The notes under the pieces: model-generated | What the model was told of the DNA's origin: nothing | The model's database searches: none | Seen by the model: the letters and a program-made list of their open reading frames with translations, nothing else | Program-made: the position numbers and the translations under genes | Assembly (NCBI GenBank): GCA_009843505.1 | Contig: VYDI01000028.1 | Coordinates: 186,001-250,000 of the forward strand | Origin: Holophagales bacterium | GTDB taxonomy: Bacteria; Acidobacteriota; Thermoanaerobaculia; Multivoradales; Multivoraceae | Length of the DNA stretch: 64,000 bases | Direction: 5' to 3' | In this document: positions 25,153 through 34,248 of the stretch, in pieces | How the letters are laid out: the number at the start of each line of letters is the position of its first letter | Position numbering within the stretch: the first letter of the stretch is position 1

Positions 25153-26796
25153 CTAGCGGAGCTCCGGCAACCGGTACCCCGCGGCGCCGAGGTCGGCGCG
25201 CACGGTCTTCTTGTCCATCTTCCCGGTGGACGTGAGCGGAATCGAGTCGACGACCAGGACATCATCCGGCAGTTGCCACTTCGCAAACCGTCTGGCGCAG
25301 TGCGTGAGCACCCGCTCCCGGTTGACGCTCGCGCCTTCGTCGAGAACGATGAGCGCGACCGGACGTTGCTCCCAGCGGGGATGCGGCTGTGCGACCACGC
25401 ATGCCTGGGCGACGCCATCGAGCGAAAGGATGTGGTTCTCCAGATCAACCGAGGAGATCCACTCGCCGCCGCTCCTCACGAGATCCTTCGAGCGATCTGA
25501 AATGACCAGGCACTCCCGGCGGTCGATGCTGCCCACATCGCCGGTGATGAGCCAGCCGTCATGAAACTGCTCCGGCCGCGGGCTCCGGTAGTACTCCGAG
25601 CACACCCAGGGTCCCCGGACCAGAACGTCGCCGGTCGCGCGGCCGTCGTGCGGCAGGCGATTGAAGTCCGGGTCGAAGATCTCCACCTCCACGCCGGGCA
25701 ACGCCTGGCCGGCCTTCTCCACCTCCGCAAGGTACGCCTCAGGCGCCGCCGTCGCGCGCTGGCCGCTGTCGGGACGCGCGACACGACGGGAGAACGTGAC
25801 CAGCGGGCTCGTCTCCGTCATGCCCCACTCCTGGATCATCTCGACGCCCAGGGCCTCCCAGTACCAGCGTGCAAGGGCCGCCGGCACGGCGGAGCCGCCG
25901 CTGACGATGCGGGACAGCCTCGACAGATCGAACGCACCGGGGCGGTCCACACAGACCGCGCGGACGTCCTGCCAGACGGTGGGCACGCCCGCGGCCAGAG
26001 TGACGCCCTCCTCCGCGATCAATCGGACGAGCCGCTCGGGGCGCGTGAAGCGATGCGGCATGACCTGCTTGCACCCAAGTGTCAGCGCGGCCCATGGAAG
26101 GCCCCAGCCCATGACGTGGAACATGGGCACCACGCCGCAAACCGTGTCGGCTGAGGAGAGGCTCATGGCGTCCGTCATGCACATCGCCATGGTGTGCAGG
26201 TACTGCGAGCGGTGCTCGTACTGCACGCCCTTGGGATGTCCGGTCGTGCCGCTCGTGTAGCAGAGGCCGAGCGGCGCGGTTTCGTCGATTCGCGGCCACT
26301 CGAAGCGCCCGGACCACGGGGCGATGAAGTCCTCGTAATCGACGGCGCCCGGGAGCGACGTCGACCAGCCCTCGCCCCCTTCCTCGACCGCGACCACGAC
26401 CTTCTCGACCGTGGGCAGGCGGTCCGCCAGCGGTTCGAGCCGCGCGAGCAGGTCGGCGTCCGAGACGATCAGACGAGGCTCGGCATGGTTGACGATGTAG
26501 GCGATGTCCCTGCCGTGCAGACGGACGTTCAGGTTGAGCAGAACCGCGCCCATTCCCGCGAGTGCGCAGTAAACCTCAAGGTGGCGCGACCCGTTCCACA
26601 TGAAGACGCCGACCCGGTCACCGACGCCGACGCCGGCATCCCGGAAGGCGTGAGCGAGTCGATGCGCCCGAAGCAGAGTCTCGCGCAAGTCCTGGCGTCG
26701 CGTGCCGTTGGCTGTTGCCGTGACGATCTCGGCGTCCGGCGCGAGCCGGGCCCCACGCTCGATCAGCCGCGACATCAGCAGCGGAGTGCGTTGCAT
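25153..26796 (-). CDS. Fatty acyl-CoA ligase (AMP-binding)
   Basis: 547-residue ANL-superfamily ligase that activates a carboxylic acid as its CoA thioester. Motifs: P-loop-like YTSGTTGHPKGV, GWGLPWAAL, the A5 motif QEWGMTETSP, the A7/A8 motifs TGDVGSIDRRECLVISDRSKDLVRSGGEWIS, and the catalytic lysine motif LTSTGKMDKKTVR. It resembles medium/long-chain AlkK-type ligases; the specificity is not decided by sequence. It follows the class III aminotransferase gene by 22 bases on the same strand, suggesting an operon, possibly for amino-fatty or beta-amino acid use. Confidence 0.93.
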   Translation of the reverse strand: MQRTPLLMSRLIERGARLAPDAEIVTATANGTRRQDLRETLLRAHRLAHAFRDAGVGVGDRVGVFMWNGSRHLEVYCALAGMGAVLLNLNVRLHGRDIAYIVNHAEPRLIVSDADLLARLEPLADRLPTVEKVVVAVEEGGEGWSTSLPGAVDYEDFIAPWSGRFEWPRIDETAPLGLCYTSGTTGHPKGVQYEHRSQYLHTMAMCMTDAMSLSSADTVCGVVPMFHVMGWGLPWAALTLGCKQVMPHRFTRPERLVRLIAEEGVTLAAGVPTVWQDVRAVCVDRPGAFDLSRLSRIVSGGSAVPAALARWYWEALGVEMIQEWGMTETSPLVTFSRRVARPDSGQRATAAPEAYLAEVEKAGQALPGVEVEIFDPDFNRLPHDGRATGDVLVRGPWVCSEYYRSPRPEQFHDGWLITGDVGSIDRRECLVISDRSKDLVRSGGEWISSVDLENHILSLDGVAQACVVAQPHPRWEQRPVALIVLDEGASVNRERVLTHCARRFAKWQLPDDVLVVDSIPLTSTGKMDKKTVRADLGAAGYRLPELR

Positions 26797-26818
26797 TCCT
26801 TCCGCCGACCCACCGCCG

Positions 26819-28213
26819 CTACAGGACCGCGTCCTCCCACTCGGAGAGCATCGTCAGCAACCGGCCCATCATCTCGTCGACCTCGCCGGCGTTGATGGAG
26901 AGAGGCGGCGCCACCCAGATCGGCAGGCCGCGGGCCATCGCGGGATGGCGGGCGGCGCCGTAGAGCGAGCTGTACATCGCCAGACCGTTCTTGAGCGCCA
27001 GGGACTGGAAGAGCGTCTGCGCATCGACACTCTTGTCGAAGAACGCCATCGTCTCCTTGTCGGCGACCAGTTCGATCGCCATCATCAGACCCCAGCCCCG
27101 CACGTCGGCGACTGTCGGATGGGAGAGCAGTTCGTCGCGGTAGGAGAAGAGCCGCGGGCTCTGCTCGTTGCAGTTCTCGATCAGCCTCTCGTCGCGGATG
27201 ATGTTGATCGCCTCGCAGGCCGCCGCGCAGCCCAGGGGGTGACCGCCGAACGTGAAGCCATGCACGAACGAGTAGCCCTTCTCGAAAGGCTCGTTGAGCC
27301 TGCTGGACACCGACACCGCGCCGAACGGCACGTAGCAGCTCGTGATGCCCTTGGCCATCGTGATGATGTCGGGCTCGACGCTGAAGTGGTCCATCGCGAA
27401 CCACTTCCCGGTGCGGCCGAATCCGGTGACGACCTCGTCGGCGATGATCAACACCTCGTGGCGATCGCAGATCTCCCGGATCGTGCGCCAGTAGCTGTCC
27501 GGTGGCACGCAGGCGTAGTCCGCGCCGCAGCCGTGGGGCGTCGCCAGGAAGGCGGCCACGGTCTTCGGGCCGGCGTAGTGAATCGCGGTCTCCAGCGCAT
27601 GGGCGCACTGAACGCCCCACTCTTCGCGGCTCATCCCCTCCGGCCGATCGAAGTCCGAGTACTGCCGGATGCCCGGCCACTTCGGCAACATCGGCTCGAA
27701 CCGCGACTGGCTGGCGGGGTTGTGCGACACGCCCAGCGTGGCCAGCGTCATGCCGTGGTACGAGTCCCGGTGGCTGACGATCTTGTACTTCGTCGGATTG
27801 CCCAGCGCGATCTGCGCCTGGCGGGCCAGCTTGATCGCGGTCTCGACGGCCTCGGAACCGCCCGAAACGAGGTAGGTGTGGTCGAGGTCGGCCGGCGTGA
27901 TCTCGGCGAGCAGCCGGCAGAACTCGGCCCGTTTCGGGCTGGCGAGAGAGGGATGGGTGTAGGCGTACTCCTCGAGCTGCGCCGCAATCGCGCGCTTCAT
28001 CCTGGGGTGGTTGTGAGGCAGGTTGACCGCCATCGGCCCACCCGAGGCGTCGAAGTAGCGGTTGCCTTCCCGGTCGTAGATGAACACGCCTTCGGCGCGC
28101 TCGATCTCCACGTCCATCGGGTGGTACGAGAAGACGTGACGCCAGTCGCCTTCGGGGCGGAGAGGGTGGGCCAGCGGTTGCGTTTCTGGCACGGTTGCGG
28201 GCACGGTTGCCAT
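26819..28213 (-). CDS. Class III pyridoxal-phosphate aminotransferase
   Basis: 464-residue omega-aminotransferase family enzyme. Features: GGSEAVETAIKLAR (phosphate-binding), SYHGMTLATLGVS, DEVVTGFGRTGKWF (aspartate contacting the PLP ring), and the Schiff-base lysine in TMAKGITSCYVPFG, then GFTFGGHPLGCAA. The substrate cannot be assigned; relatives transfer amino groups from omega-amino acids or diamines to pyruvate. The start is ATG 28213 with GGAG upstream. The gene is divergent from glyQS, with 92 bases between the two starts. A different class III aminotransferase is encoded at 39013. Confidence 0.92.
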   Translation of the reverse strand: MATVPATVPETQPLAHPLRPEGDWRHVFSYHPMDVEIERAEGVFIYDREGNRYFDASGGPMAVNLPHNHPRMKRAIAAQLEEYAYTHPSLASPKRAEFCRLLAEITPADLDHTYLVSGGSEAVETAIKLARQAQIALGNPTKYKIVSHRDSYHGMTLATLGVSHNPASQSRFEPMLPKWPGIRQYSDFDRPEGMSREEWGVQCAHALETAIHYAGPKTVAAFLATPHGCGADYACVPPDSYWRTIREICDRHEVLIIADEVVTGFGRTGKWFAMDHFSVEPDIITMAKGITSCYVPFGAVSVSSRLNEPFEKGYSFVHGFTFGGHPLGCAAACEAINIIRDERLIENCNEQSPRLFSYRDELLSHPTVADVRGWGLMMAIELVADKETMAFFDKSVDAQTLFQSLALKNGLAMYSSLYGAARHPAMARGLPIWVAPPLSINAGEVDEMMGRLLTMLSEWEDAVL

Positions 28214-28305
28214 CGATGTTGCTCCAGGTTGGGAAGAGGAAAGAAGGCATCGTAGCAAGCTGCTACGGTTATCCGCTTCCCGGCAGAACGGGAGTTGGAG
28301 GAGCG

Positions 28306-29829
28306 ATGTCCCAACCCACAGGCAGCGAACGGATGGAACGGATCGTGGCGCTCGCGAAGCGCCGCGGATTCGTGTTCCCGGCCTCCGAGATCTACGGCGG
28401 GATCAACGGATTCTGGGACTACGGGCCGCTCGGCGTCCAGCTCAAGAACAACCTGCGCGACGCCTGGTGGCGCGACATGGTCGAGTCCCCGCCGATCGGC
28501 CCCGACGGCACGCCGCTCTCGATCGTCGGCATCGACTCCTCGATCATCCAGAACCCGAGGGCCTGGGAGGCCAGCGGCCACGTCGGCGGCTTCTCCGACC
28601 CGATGGTCGACTGCCGCGAGACGAAGGCCCGCTTCCGGGCGGACCACCTGCACGTCCTGCGACCGAAGCGGGAGCTGGAGGCGCCCGCCTACTTCGCCTA
28701 CCTGGAGGGCGAACCGGAGCCGGCGGTGAAGACCGCCCGCAAGGCGATGCGCGGCCGGCCGAGCCTCGACGACTTCGAGTCGCTTCCCCTCTCCGAACTC
28801 GACGAGTCCGAACGGGCTCACGTCTGGGCCCCCGGCGCTTCGGAGGCGGGAACGCTGACCGAAGCGCGCGACTTCAACCTGATGTTCAAGACCTTCGTCG
28901 GGGCGGCGTCCGGCGAGGAGAACACCGCCTATCTGCGCCCCGAAACCGCCCAGGGCATCTTCCTGAACTACAAGGGCGTGCTGGACACATCGCGAGTCCG
29001 CCTGCCGTTCGGCATCGCGCAGATCGGCAAGGCCTTCCGCAACGAGGTCACACCCAGGAACTACACCTTCCGTACCCGCGAGTTCGAGCAGATGGAGATG
29101 GAGTTCTTCTGCCATCCGTCCGAGGCCAGGCTCTGGTTCGAGTACTGGACGAAGCAACGGATGGACTGGTGGAGCGATCTCGGTCTGGCCGGCGACCGGC
29201 TGCGCCTGCGCCGCCACGAGGCGTCCGAGCTCGCGCACTACGCCCAGACCGGCGAGGGCACCTTTGACGTCGAGTACCGGTATCCGTTCACCGAGCCGGA
29301 CTACGGCGAGCTGGAAGGCGTGGCCCACCGCGGCAGCTTCGACCTGGAGCAGCACCAGGAATGGAGCGGCGTGAAGCTGGAGACGTTCGATCCGGAGACG
29401 CGGGAACGGTTCGTGCCGCACGTGATCGAGCCTGCAGCCGGCCTCACCCGCGGCGTCCTGGCCCTGCTCTGCGAGGCCTACTCGGTCGACGAGAGCCGGC
29501 CCTCCTCAGAGCTGATGCGTTTCCCTCACCGCCTGGCGCCGATCCACGCAGGCGTCTTCCCTCTGGTCAACAAGGGCGGCATGCCGGAGATCGCGGAGGC
29601 CCTCTACCTCGAGCTGCGTCGCCGCTACCGCATCCAGTACGACGCGAAGCAGTCGATCGGCAAGCGCTACGCGCGGATGGACGAGGCCGGGACCCCTTAC
29701 TGCTTCACTGTCGACGGCCAAACCCTCGAGGACCGGACGGTCACCGTGCGCGACCGCGACACAGGCGCCCAGGAACGGCTGTCGGTCGACGCCGTGCCGC
29801 GCTACCTGGACGAACGCCTCAGCCTCTGA
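28306..29829 (+). CDS. glyQS: Glycyl-tRNA synthetase, single-chain dimeric class II type
   Basis: 507-residue class II aminoacyl-tRNA synthetase charging tRNA-Gly. Motif features: the N-terminal RRGFVFPASEIYGGINGFWDYGPLGVQLKNN, class II motif 2 FRNEVTPRNYTFRTREFEQMEMEFF, and motif 3 region TRGVLALLCEAY, followed by an anticodon-binding domain (LAPIHAGVFPLVNKGG). This is the homodimeric form, not the alpha/beta tetramer. ATG 28306 has a strong GGAGGAG site. A perfect 14-bp hairpin lies 58 bases after the stop. Confidence 0.95.
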   Translation: MSQPTGSERMERIVALAKRRGFVFPASEIYGGINGFWDYGPLGVQLKNNLRDAWWRDMVESPPIGPDGTPLSIVGIDSSIIQNPRAWEASGHVGGFSDPMVDCRETKARFRADHLHVLRPKRELEAPAYFAYLEGEPEPAVKTARKAMRGRPSLDDFESLPLSELDESERAHVWAPGASEAGTLTEARDFNLMFKTFVGAASGEENTAYLRPETAQGIFLNYKGVLDTSRVRLPFGIAQIGKAFRNEVTPRNYTFRTREFEQMEMEFFCHPSEARLWFEYWTKQRMDWWSDLGLAGDRLRLRRHEASELAHYAQTGEGTFDVEYRYPFTEPDYGELEGVAHRGSFDLEQHQEWSGVKLETFDPETRERFVPHVIEPAAGLTRGVLALLCEAYSVDESRPSSELMRFPHRLAPIHAGVFPLVNKGGMPEIAEALYLELRRRYRIQYDAKQSIGKRYARMDEAGTPYCFTVDGQTLEDRTVTVRDRDTGAQERLSVDAVPRYLDERLSL

Positions 29830-30250
29830 ATCGCGGCCGGTACGCGGTGGCGCTTCGCGCGACCGCGCCATTCTGGCGCGGTTTGGCGCCGTTGCCGCCA
29901 GTCGATGGCGGCAACGGCGACCAGGAGAACAAACTGAGGACGTGGCGCGGAGGAGGTCCGGTTGGAGGGATTCTGGAAGGGCTCGTCGCGTCGTGAACGC
30001 GCGAGTCGGAGGTTCCGAGCAGGAGGCTCTACCGGCATATCGGCACTGGCAAACGGCTGACCAAGCGTGTCGAGCACGCGGCCGCGCCGCCGGTTCGCTC
30101 GCTGTATAGGAAGGAATCTGTTTGGGAGGGGACCTCCTCCGATGGTTTCCACATCTTCGGGACGACGCTTGCAATCCCGACACACAGGGAACAAGCAAGG
30201 GTCGTGCCAGATCCGGTTGGCGAGCAGCCGCGGCGTCGCCGATCGCCGCG
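29830..30250. other. 421-base gap with a strong 14-bp hairpin and no gene seen
   Basis: The only clear structure is a perfect hairpin CGCCGTTGCCGCCA / TGGCGGCAACGGCG at 29887-29919 with a five-base loop, possibly ending glyQS transcripts, although no T-run follows. The remainder (29920-30250) has no open frame with convincing codon use in either strand and no recognised RNA. Confidence 0.5.
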
Positions 30251-31519
30251 TCAGGCGTGGTCCGCGGTGGCCCGATGCGCCGCCCGCCGTGGGTCTTCAA
30301 TGCGAATCAACTTCCGTAGCGCCAGCAGATGCAGGACGATCGCGATCAGGAAGACGCTCTCGATCGGGGCCACCTGGCTGACCACGCCGGCGGTCAGAAA
30401 ACCCGCTACGCCGCTGGCCTCGGCCAGCGAGTGGGTGGCGGCGATGCGCATGGGACGGTCACGCTCGCGGCCAAACTCGAGGACGAGGTTCTGGGACGCC
30501 AGCATCACGCCGGAGAACCCCGCCCCCACCAGCAGGAAGACCGCGTACGCGACCGGAAAGACGGGAGCCCAGAGAACGGTCAGGCTTCCGAGAATCCAGG
30601 AGCCGAGCGCCAGCACGTAGACGGCGCGATATCCCGAGCGGTCGCCCAGCAGGCCCCAGACCAGCGCACCCACCGACTGCGCGGCCGCGAAGGTGACGGT
30701 CAGACCGGCCAGGCGCGCGCCGCTGACGCCGAACCGTTCACCGACGAGGAGGACGTAGAACGGCAGGGCGCCCCGGCCGGCGCCGGTCAGCAGCCGCGCA
30801 GTGAGGAAGCGAGCGTAGTGCGGGTCGGAGCGCAGGAGGTCGGGCAGCTTGCCGAGTCGGGCGCGCAGGTCGAGTCCAGCGTCGTGGACGTCGAGGGCCG
30901 CGGGCTCGCGAATGAAGCCCATGAACGCCAGCCCGGTCGCGGCCAGCAGCGCGGCGCCGAGGAAGGTCAGGCCGTAGCCGCGGGGAAAGCCGTGCCGGTC
31001 AAGCACCCAGCCCGCAGCCACGGAGAGCAGAATCACGGAGGTCCCCGCTGCCAGGTTTCGGGTTCCCTGGAGCCGCCCGCGACGACCGACCGGTACGGAC
31101 TTCGCGAACAGCAGGTTGAACGCGACCATCTGCATCCCGCTGGAGAAGCCCCACACCAGCAGCACCGGCCAGACCAGGAACACCGCGACCTCGACCGGGG
31201 CGAACAGCGCCACCAGCGCCAGCAGCAGCATCTGGAACCGCATCACGCCCCCGAACAGCAGGGCAACCCACTTGACGTGGCGGCGGTGCTCGATCAGCGC
31301 GGCGCTCAGGAGCGGCGACACGAACATGCCCAGGCTCTGGCAGGCGGAAGCCACGCCCACCGCGGCATTGGCGCCGGTCAGGAGGTTGATGTAGGTTGGC
31401 AGGAAGGTCGGGGCCTGGAGCAGCCGGAACCCCGTCATCCCGAGCAGGCCGTGGGCCAGGAGGGCGGCGTAGTTGCGCCGCCGGTCGAGGCGGCTGTGAC
31501 CTCGGTCGGCGGAGGACAT
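30251..31519 (-). CDS. MFS transporter
   Basis: 422-residue inner-membrane protein with about 12 hydrophobic segments, the loop GDRSGYRAVY between the later helices, and a central basic loop (DLRARLGKLPDLL). It belongs to the major facilitator superfamily; the substrate is unknown, with drug or metabolite efflux possible. The start is ATG 31519, preceded by GAGG; the frame is open further upstream but the extension lies antisense to the alkyltransferase-like gene. The ATG at 31519 and the possible ATG of the divergent gene at 31518 share the palindrome CATG. Confidence 0.85.
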   Translation of the reverse strand: MSSADRGHSRLDRRRNYAALLAHGLLGMTGFRLLQAPTFLPTYINLLTGANAAVGVASACQSLGMFVSPLLSAALIEHRRHVKWVALLFGGVMRFQMLLLALVALFAPVEVAVFLVWPVLLVWGFSSGMQMVAFNLLFAKSVPVGRRGRLQGTRNLAAGTSVILLSVAAGWVLDRHGFPRGYGLTFLGAALLAATGLAFMGFIREPAALDVHDAGLDLRARLGKLPDLLRSDPHYARFLTARLLTGAGRGALPFYVLLVGERFGVSGARLAGLTVTFAAAQSVGALVWGLLGDRSGYRAVYVLALGSWILGSLTVLWAPVFPVAYAVFLLVGAGFSGVMLASQNLVLEFGRERDRPMRIAATHSLAEASGVAGFLTAGVVSQVAPIESVFLIAIVLHLLALRKLIRIEDPRRAAHRATADHA

Positions 31520-31886
31520 GCCTGACCTCAAGGTAGCACGCAGCCGGACGACGATGACACTCGGAAACCAGGGCCCCAACGGCGTGCACGAGACCTTCAA
31601 GCGCATCGTCCGGCTGATTCCGGAGGGTCGCGTGGCGACCTACGGTCAGATCGCCGCGCTGGCGAATCTCCCGCGCAACGCCCGACAGGTCGGCTACGCG
31701 CTGGCCCGGCTGAACGACGAGACCGTGCCGTGGCACCGTGTGGTCAACGTCAGGGGCTCTATCAGCGATCGCGGATTCGACCCGCTCGAGAGCGTGGAGC
31801 GCCAGCGCTTCCTGCTCCAGGAAGAGGGCGTCGTCTTCGACCGCCGGGGTCGCATCGACCTGGAACGCTTCGGATGGAGGCCATGA
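31518..31886 (+). CDS. Alkyltransferase-like protein (ATL, MGMT-type without the cysteine)
   Basis: 122-residue DNA-binding domain of the O6-alkylguanine alkyltransferase family. The fold markers are IPEGRVATYGQIAALANLPRNARQVGYAL and the active-site position reads VPWHRVVN: tryptophan replaces the acceptor cysteine of PCHR, which marks ATL proteins that bind O6-alkylguanine and recruit nucleotide excision repair instead of repairing directly. The start is uncertain: ATG 31518 has GGAGG very close, ATG 31554 has none but avoids sharing bases with the divergent MFS start. Its TGA overlaps the ATG of the next gene (ATGA), which couples it to the FGE-like protein. Confidence 0.87.
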   Translation: MPDLKVARSRTTMTLGNQGPNGVHETFKRIVRLIPEGRVATYGQIAALANLPRNARQVGYALARLNDETVPWHRVVNVRGSISDRGFDPLESVERQRFLLQEEGVVFDRRGRIDLERFGWRP

Positions 31887-32794
31887 GCCCAGTGCGGCTC
31901 TCCACGCGCTACGGCGCGCTGCTCGCGATCGGGCTGCTCACCGCCGTGGCATGCGGCGACGCCGGACAGCGCGCCTCCGAAGCCTCGGTTCCCTCCCAGG
32001 CCCCCGCGACGGCGCCGCCGCCCGAAGGGATGGTCCGCGTGCCCGCGGGCGCCGTTCCACGTCCCGGCGGGGACCGGAAGGTCGCCGCCTTCGATCTGGA
32101 CGCCTACGAAGTGACGAACCACGACTTCGCCGCGTTCGTCGAAGCGACCGGCTTCGTGACGGAAGCCGAGAGCTGGGGCTGGTCACTCGTCTTCCATCCC
32201 GAAGCCACCGCGAACCCCGAACTGGAGCAACGGCCGCAAGAGACTCCCTGGTGGCTGGCGGTCGAGGGCGCCGACTGGCGTCATCCCCGCGGCCCTGGTT
32301 CCGAAGCAGAAGCTGATCTCCCTGCCGTCCATGTGAGCTGGGGCGACGCAAAGGCCTACTGCGAGTGGAGCGGCAAGCGCCTGCCGACCGAGGCCGAATG
32401 GGACCTGGCCGCCGGCGCCGGCAACGCCAGCGAAGGCCACTCCCGCTACCCCTGGGGCAACGAACCCGCACCGGAAGGCGAGTGGGTTGCGAACGTCTGG
32501 CAGGGCGACTTTCCCGGCCGGGACGACGCGGCCGACGGCCACACGTACCTGGCGCCGGTCGGCTCGTATCCGCCGAACGCTTTGGGCGTCTTCGACCTCG
32601 GCGGCAACGTGTGGGAGTGGTGCGACGACTGGTACCGCCCCGGGGGCGCAGGCGGCGAGAAGGTCCTGAAGGGCGGCTCCTGGCTTTGCGCGGCGAGCTA
32701 CTGCGAGGGCTACCGCAACGCGAACCGGAACCACTCCGCGCCCGACTCCGGCCTCGACAACACGGGCTTCCGTTGCGCCCGCAGCCTGCGCTGA
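31883..32794 (+). CDS. Lipoprotein formylglycine-generating enzyme-like protein (SUMF1 family)
   Basis: 303-residue FGE-sulfatase domain protein. The C-terminal signature carries both FGE catalytic cysteines, C269 and C274, in GSWLCAASYCEGYR, and the family ending DNTGFRCAR. Also seen: LPTEAEWDLAAG, YPWGNE and DLGGNVWEWCDDW. The N-terminus is a signal peptide with a lipobox (AVAC, C24), so the protein is probably anchored on the periplasmic side. The start is ATG 31883 with GGAGG, overlapping the ATL stop. Two Cys-type sulfatases with exported leaders are in the window and would be substrates; maturation in the same compartment is inferred, not shown. Confidence 0.85.
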   Translation: MSPVRLSTRYGALLAIGLLTAVACGDAGQRASEASVPSQAPATAPPPEGMVRVPAGAVPRPGGDRKVAAFDLDAYEVTNHDFAAFVEATGFVTEAESWGWSLVFHPEATANPELEQRPQETPWWLAVEGADWRHPRGPGSEAEADLPAVHVSWGDAKAYCEWSGKRLPTEAEWDLAAGAGNASEGHSRYPWGNEPAPEGEWVANVWQGDFPGRDDAADGHTYLAPVGSYPPNALGVFDLGGNVWEWCDDWYRPGGAGGEKVLKGGSWLCAASYCEGYRNANRNHSAPDSGLDNTGFRCARSLR

Positions 32795-32823
32795 TCACCT
32801 GAACGCCACACGCGCCGATCGTG

Positions 32824-33058
32824 GCCGGCGAAGACGCCGGCGCACCCGGTGTGCGGCCGCCTGTGCCGAGCTTTCACGAATTCCTGAAAGTTCCAATAGT
32901 TCAGTCATATTTCGAAAAGAAAAACTCCCGCAACCACTTTTTTCGTGCTATTGTCCCTTTCTCGTTTCATTTCGTACCGGCTGATCGGCGACACTTCGGC
33001 CCAATCCCAGAGCCCGCACGCGTCAGCAGATCACCCCGATTCAGCGAGGAGAGACAGA
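32824..33058. promoter_or_regulatory. Repeat remnant and A+T-rich region upstream of mvaS
   Basis: 32824-32847 matches the second hairpin and tail of the double-hairpin repeat family. From 32871 the sequence becomes clearly A+T-rich, with an inverted repeat CTTTCA-N8-TGAAAG (32871-32890) and several A and T runs to 32980, before the ribosome binding site GAGGAGA ahead of the mvaS start. This is probably the mvaS promoter region; no confident -35/-10 pair was found. Confidence 0.4.
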
Positions 33059-34162
33059 ATGACCAAGATCGACACGGGCATCGCTTCCATCGGACTCCAC
33101 CTGCCGCCCCTGGCCATGCCGGTGGAGGAACTCGCGTCGCTCCGCGGCGTCGACCCGGACAAGTACCGCATCGGGCTGGGCTGCTCCGAGATCTCCCTTT
33201 GCCCGCCGGAGTTCAGCATCGTCGACCTGGCCTCCGAGGCGGCGCGGCGCGCCCTTTCCCGCTGGGAGGGCGACGTTGAGGACATCGGCATGATCGCCGT
33301 CGGCACCGAGACGGCGGTCGACATGAGCCGGCCCCTCTCCGCCTTCGTGGCCGATGAGCTCGGCCTTGCCGGGAACATCCGCTCCTACGAGGTCAAGCAC
33401 GCCTGCTACGGCGGCACGCTGGCCCTGCGCCAGGCCTGCGAATGGCGGATGTCCGGCGCCGCGCGCGACAAGGCGGCTCTGGTCGTCGCCGCCGACATCG
33501 CCCTCTACGAGCAGGGCGACCCCGGTGAACCGACCCAGGGCGCCGGCGCCGTGGCCTTCGTGGTGGAGCGTCCCGAGATCGCCTCCGTGGGAGTCGAGTC
33601 CCACGCCTGGAGCGAGCCGGCGTTCGACTTTTACCGTCCGGTCGGCGAGGCCTACCCGCGGGTCGACGGCAAGCTCAGCCTCGAGTGCTACAAGAAGGCG
33701 GCCCAGGAGTGCTTCTCCGCCCTCACGCGGGGAGAGAACCCGGCCGACGTGCTGGAGCAGTTCTCGGCGATCTGCTTCCACGTGCCGTTCCCGAAGATGG
33801 TCAAGAAGGCGTTCCACCTCGTGGGCGAGGTCGCCGGCTGGACGGCCGAGCGGATCGAGCAGATCTACAGCGACAAGGTCGAACCGGCGATGTACTGGAA
33901 CCGGCTCTCCGGCAACTCGTACACGGCCTCGCTCTGGATCGCGGTCGCGAACGCCCTCCAGGGCCTGAAGGCCGGCGAACAGGTGGCCGCCTTTTCGTAC
34001 GGTTCCGGCTTCGGCTCCGAGATTCTCTCCCTGATCGCGGGCCCCCGCGCCGCCGAAGGCGCCTGGGCTCAGGACATCAAGCGAGACGTCGAGAGCCGCC
34101 GTCGCGTCGACGGCAGCGGCTACAGCCTCCTGCGCTCAACAGTTCGTACGGCGGCCGCGTAA
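33059..34162 (+). CDS. mvaS: Hydroxymethylglutaryl-CoA synthase
   Basis: 367-residue HMG-CoA synthase joining acetyl-CoA and acetoacetyl-CoA. Catalytic residues are visible: E84 in VGTETAVD, C116 in VKHACYGGT (acyl-enzyme cysteine), and H241 in CFHVPFPKM; the late AAFSYGSGFGSEI motif is present. The length is that of bacterial MvaS. It could serve the mevalonate route to isoprenoids or an HMG-CoA-type beta-branch in polyketide synthesis; no other mevalonate or PKS gene is in the window. The start ATG 33059 follows GAGGAGA; the frame is open further upstream but not coding. A terminator hairpin lies just downstream. Confidence 0.93.
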   Translation: MTKIDTGIASIGLHLPPLAMPVEELASLRGVDPDKYRIGLGCSEISLCPPEFSIVDLASEAARRALSRWEGDVEDIGMIAVGTETAVDMSRPLSAFVADELGLAGNIRSYEVKHACYGGTLALRQACEWRMSGAARDKAALVVAADIALYEQGDPGEPTQGAGAVAFVVERPEIASVGVESHAWSEPAFDFYRPVGEAYPRVDGKLSLECYKKAAQECFSALTRGENPADVLEQFSAICFHVPFPKMVKKAFHLVGEVAGWTAERIEQIYSDKVEPAMYWNRLSGNSYTASLWIAVANALQGLKAGEQVAAFSYGSGFGSEILSLIAGPRAAEGAWAQDIKRDVESRRRVDGSGYSLLRSTVRTAAA

Positions 34163-34186
34163 GTCGACCAGCGGACGCCGGCCCCG

Positions 34187-34248
34187 GATGGCCGGGCTAC
34201 TCGTGACTGGGCTTCGGCTCTACGGACTGAGTAGCCCGGCCATCTTTT
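34187..34248 (+). terminator. Terminator between mvaS and the convergent M28 peptidase gene
   Basis: Perfect 16-base inverted repeat GATGGCCGGGCTACTC / GAGTAGCCCGGCCATC (34187-34202 and 34229-34244) with a 26-base loop, followed by TTTT. The right arm lies inside the last codons of the peptidase gene. Confidence 0.7.

Noticed and set aside
29830-30250. Hidden small gene or pseudogene after glyQS
   Set aside because: No frame on either strand shows plausible codon use, ribosome binding site or similarity; only a hairpin is clear.
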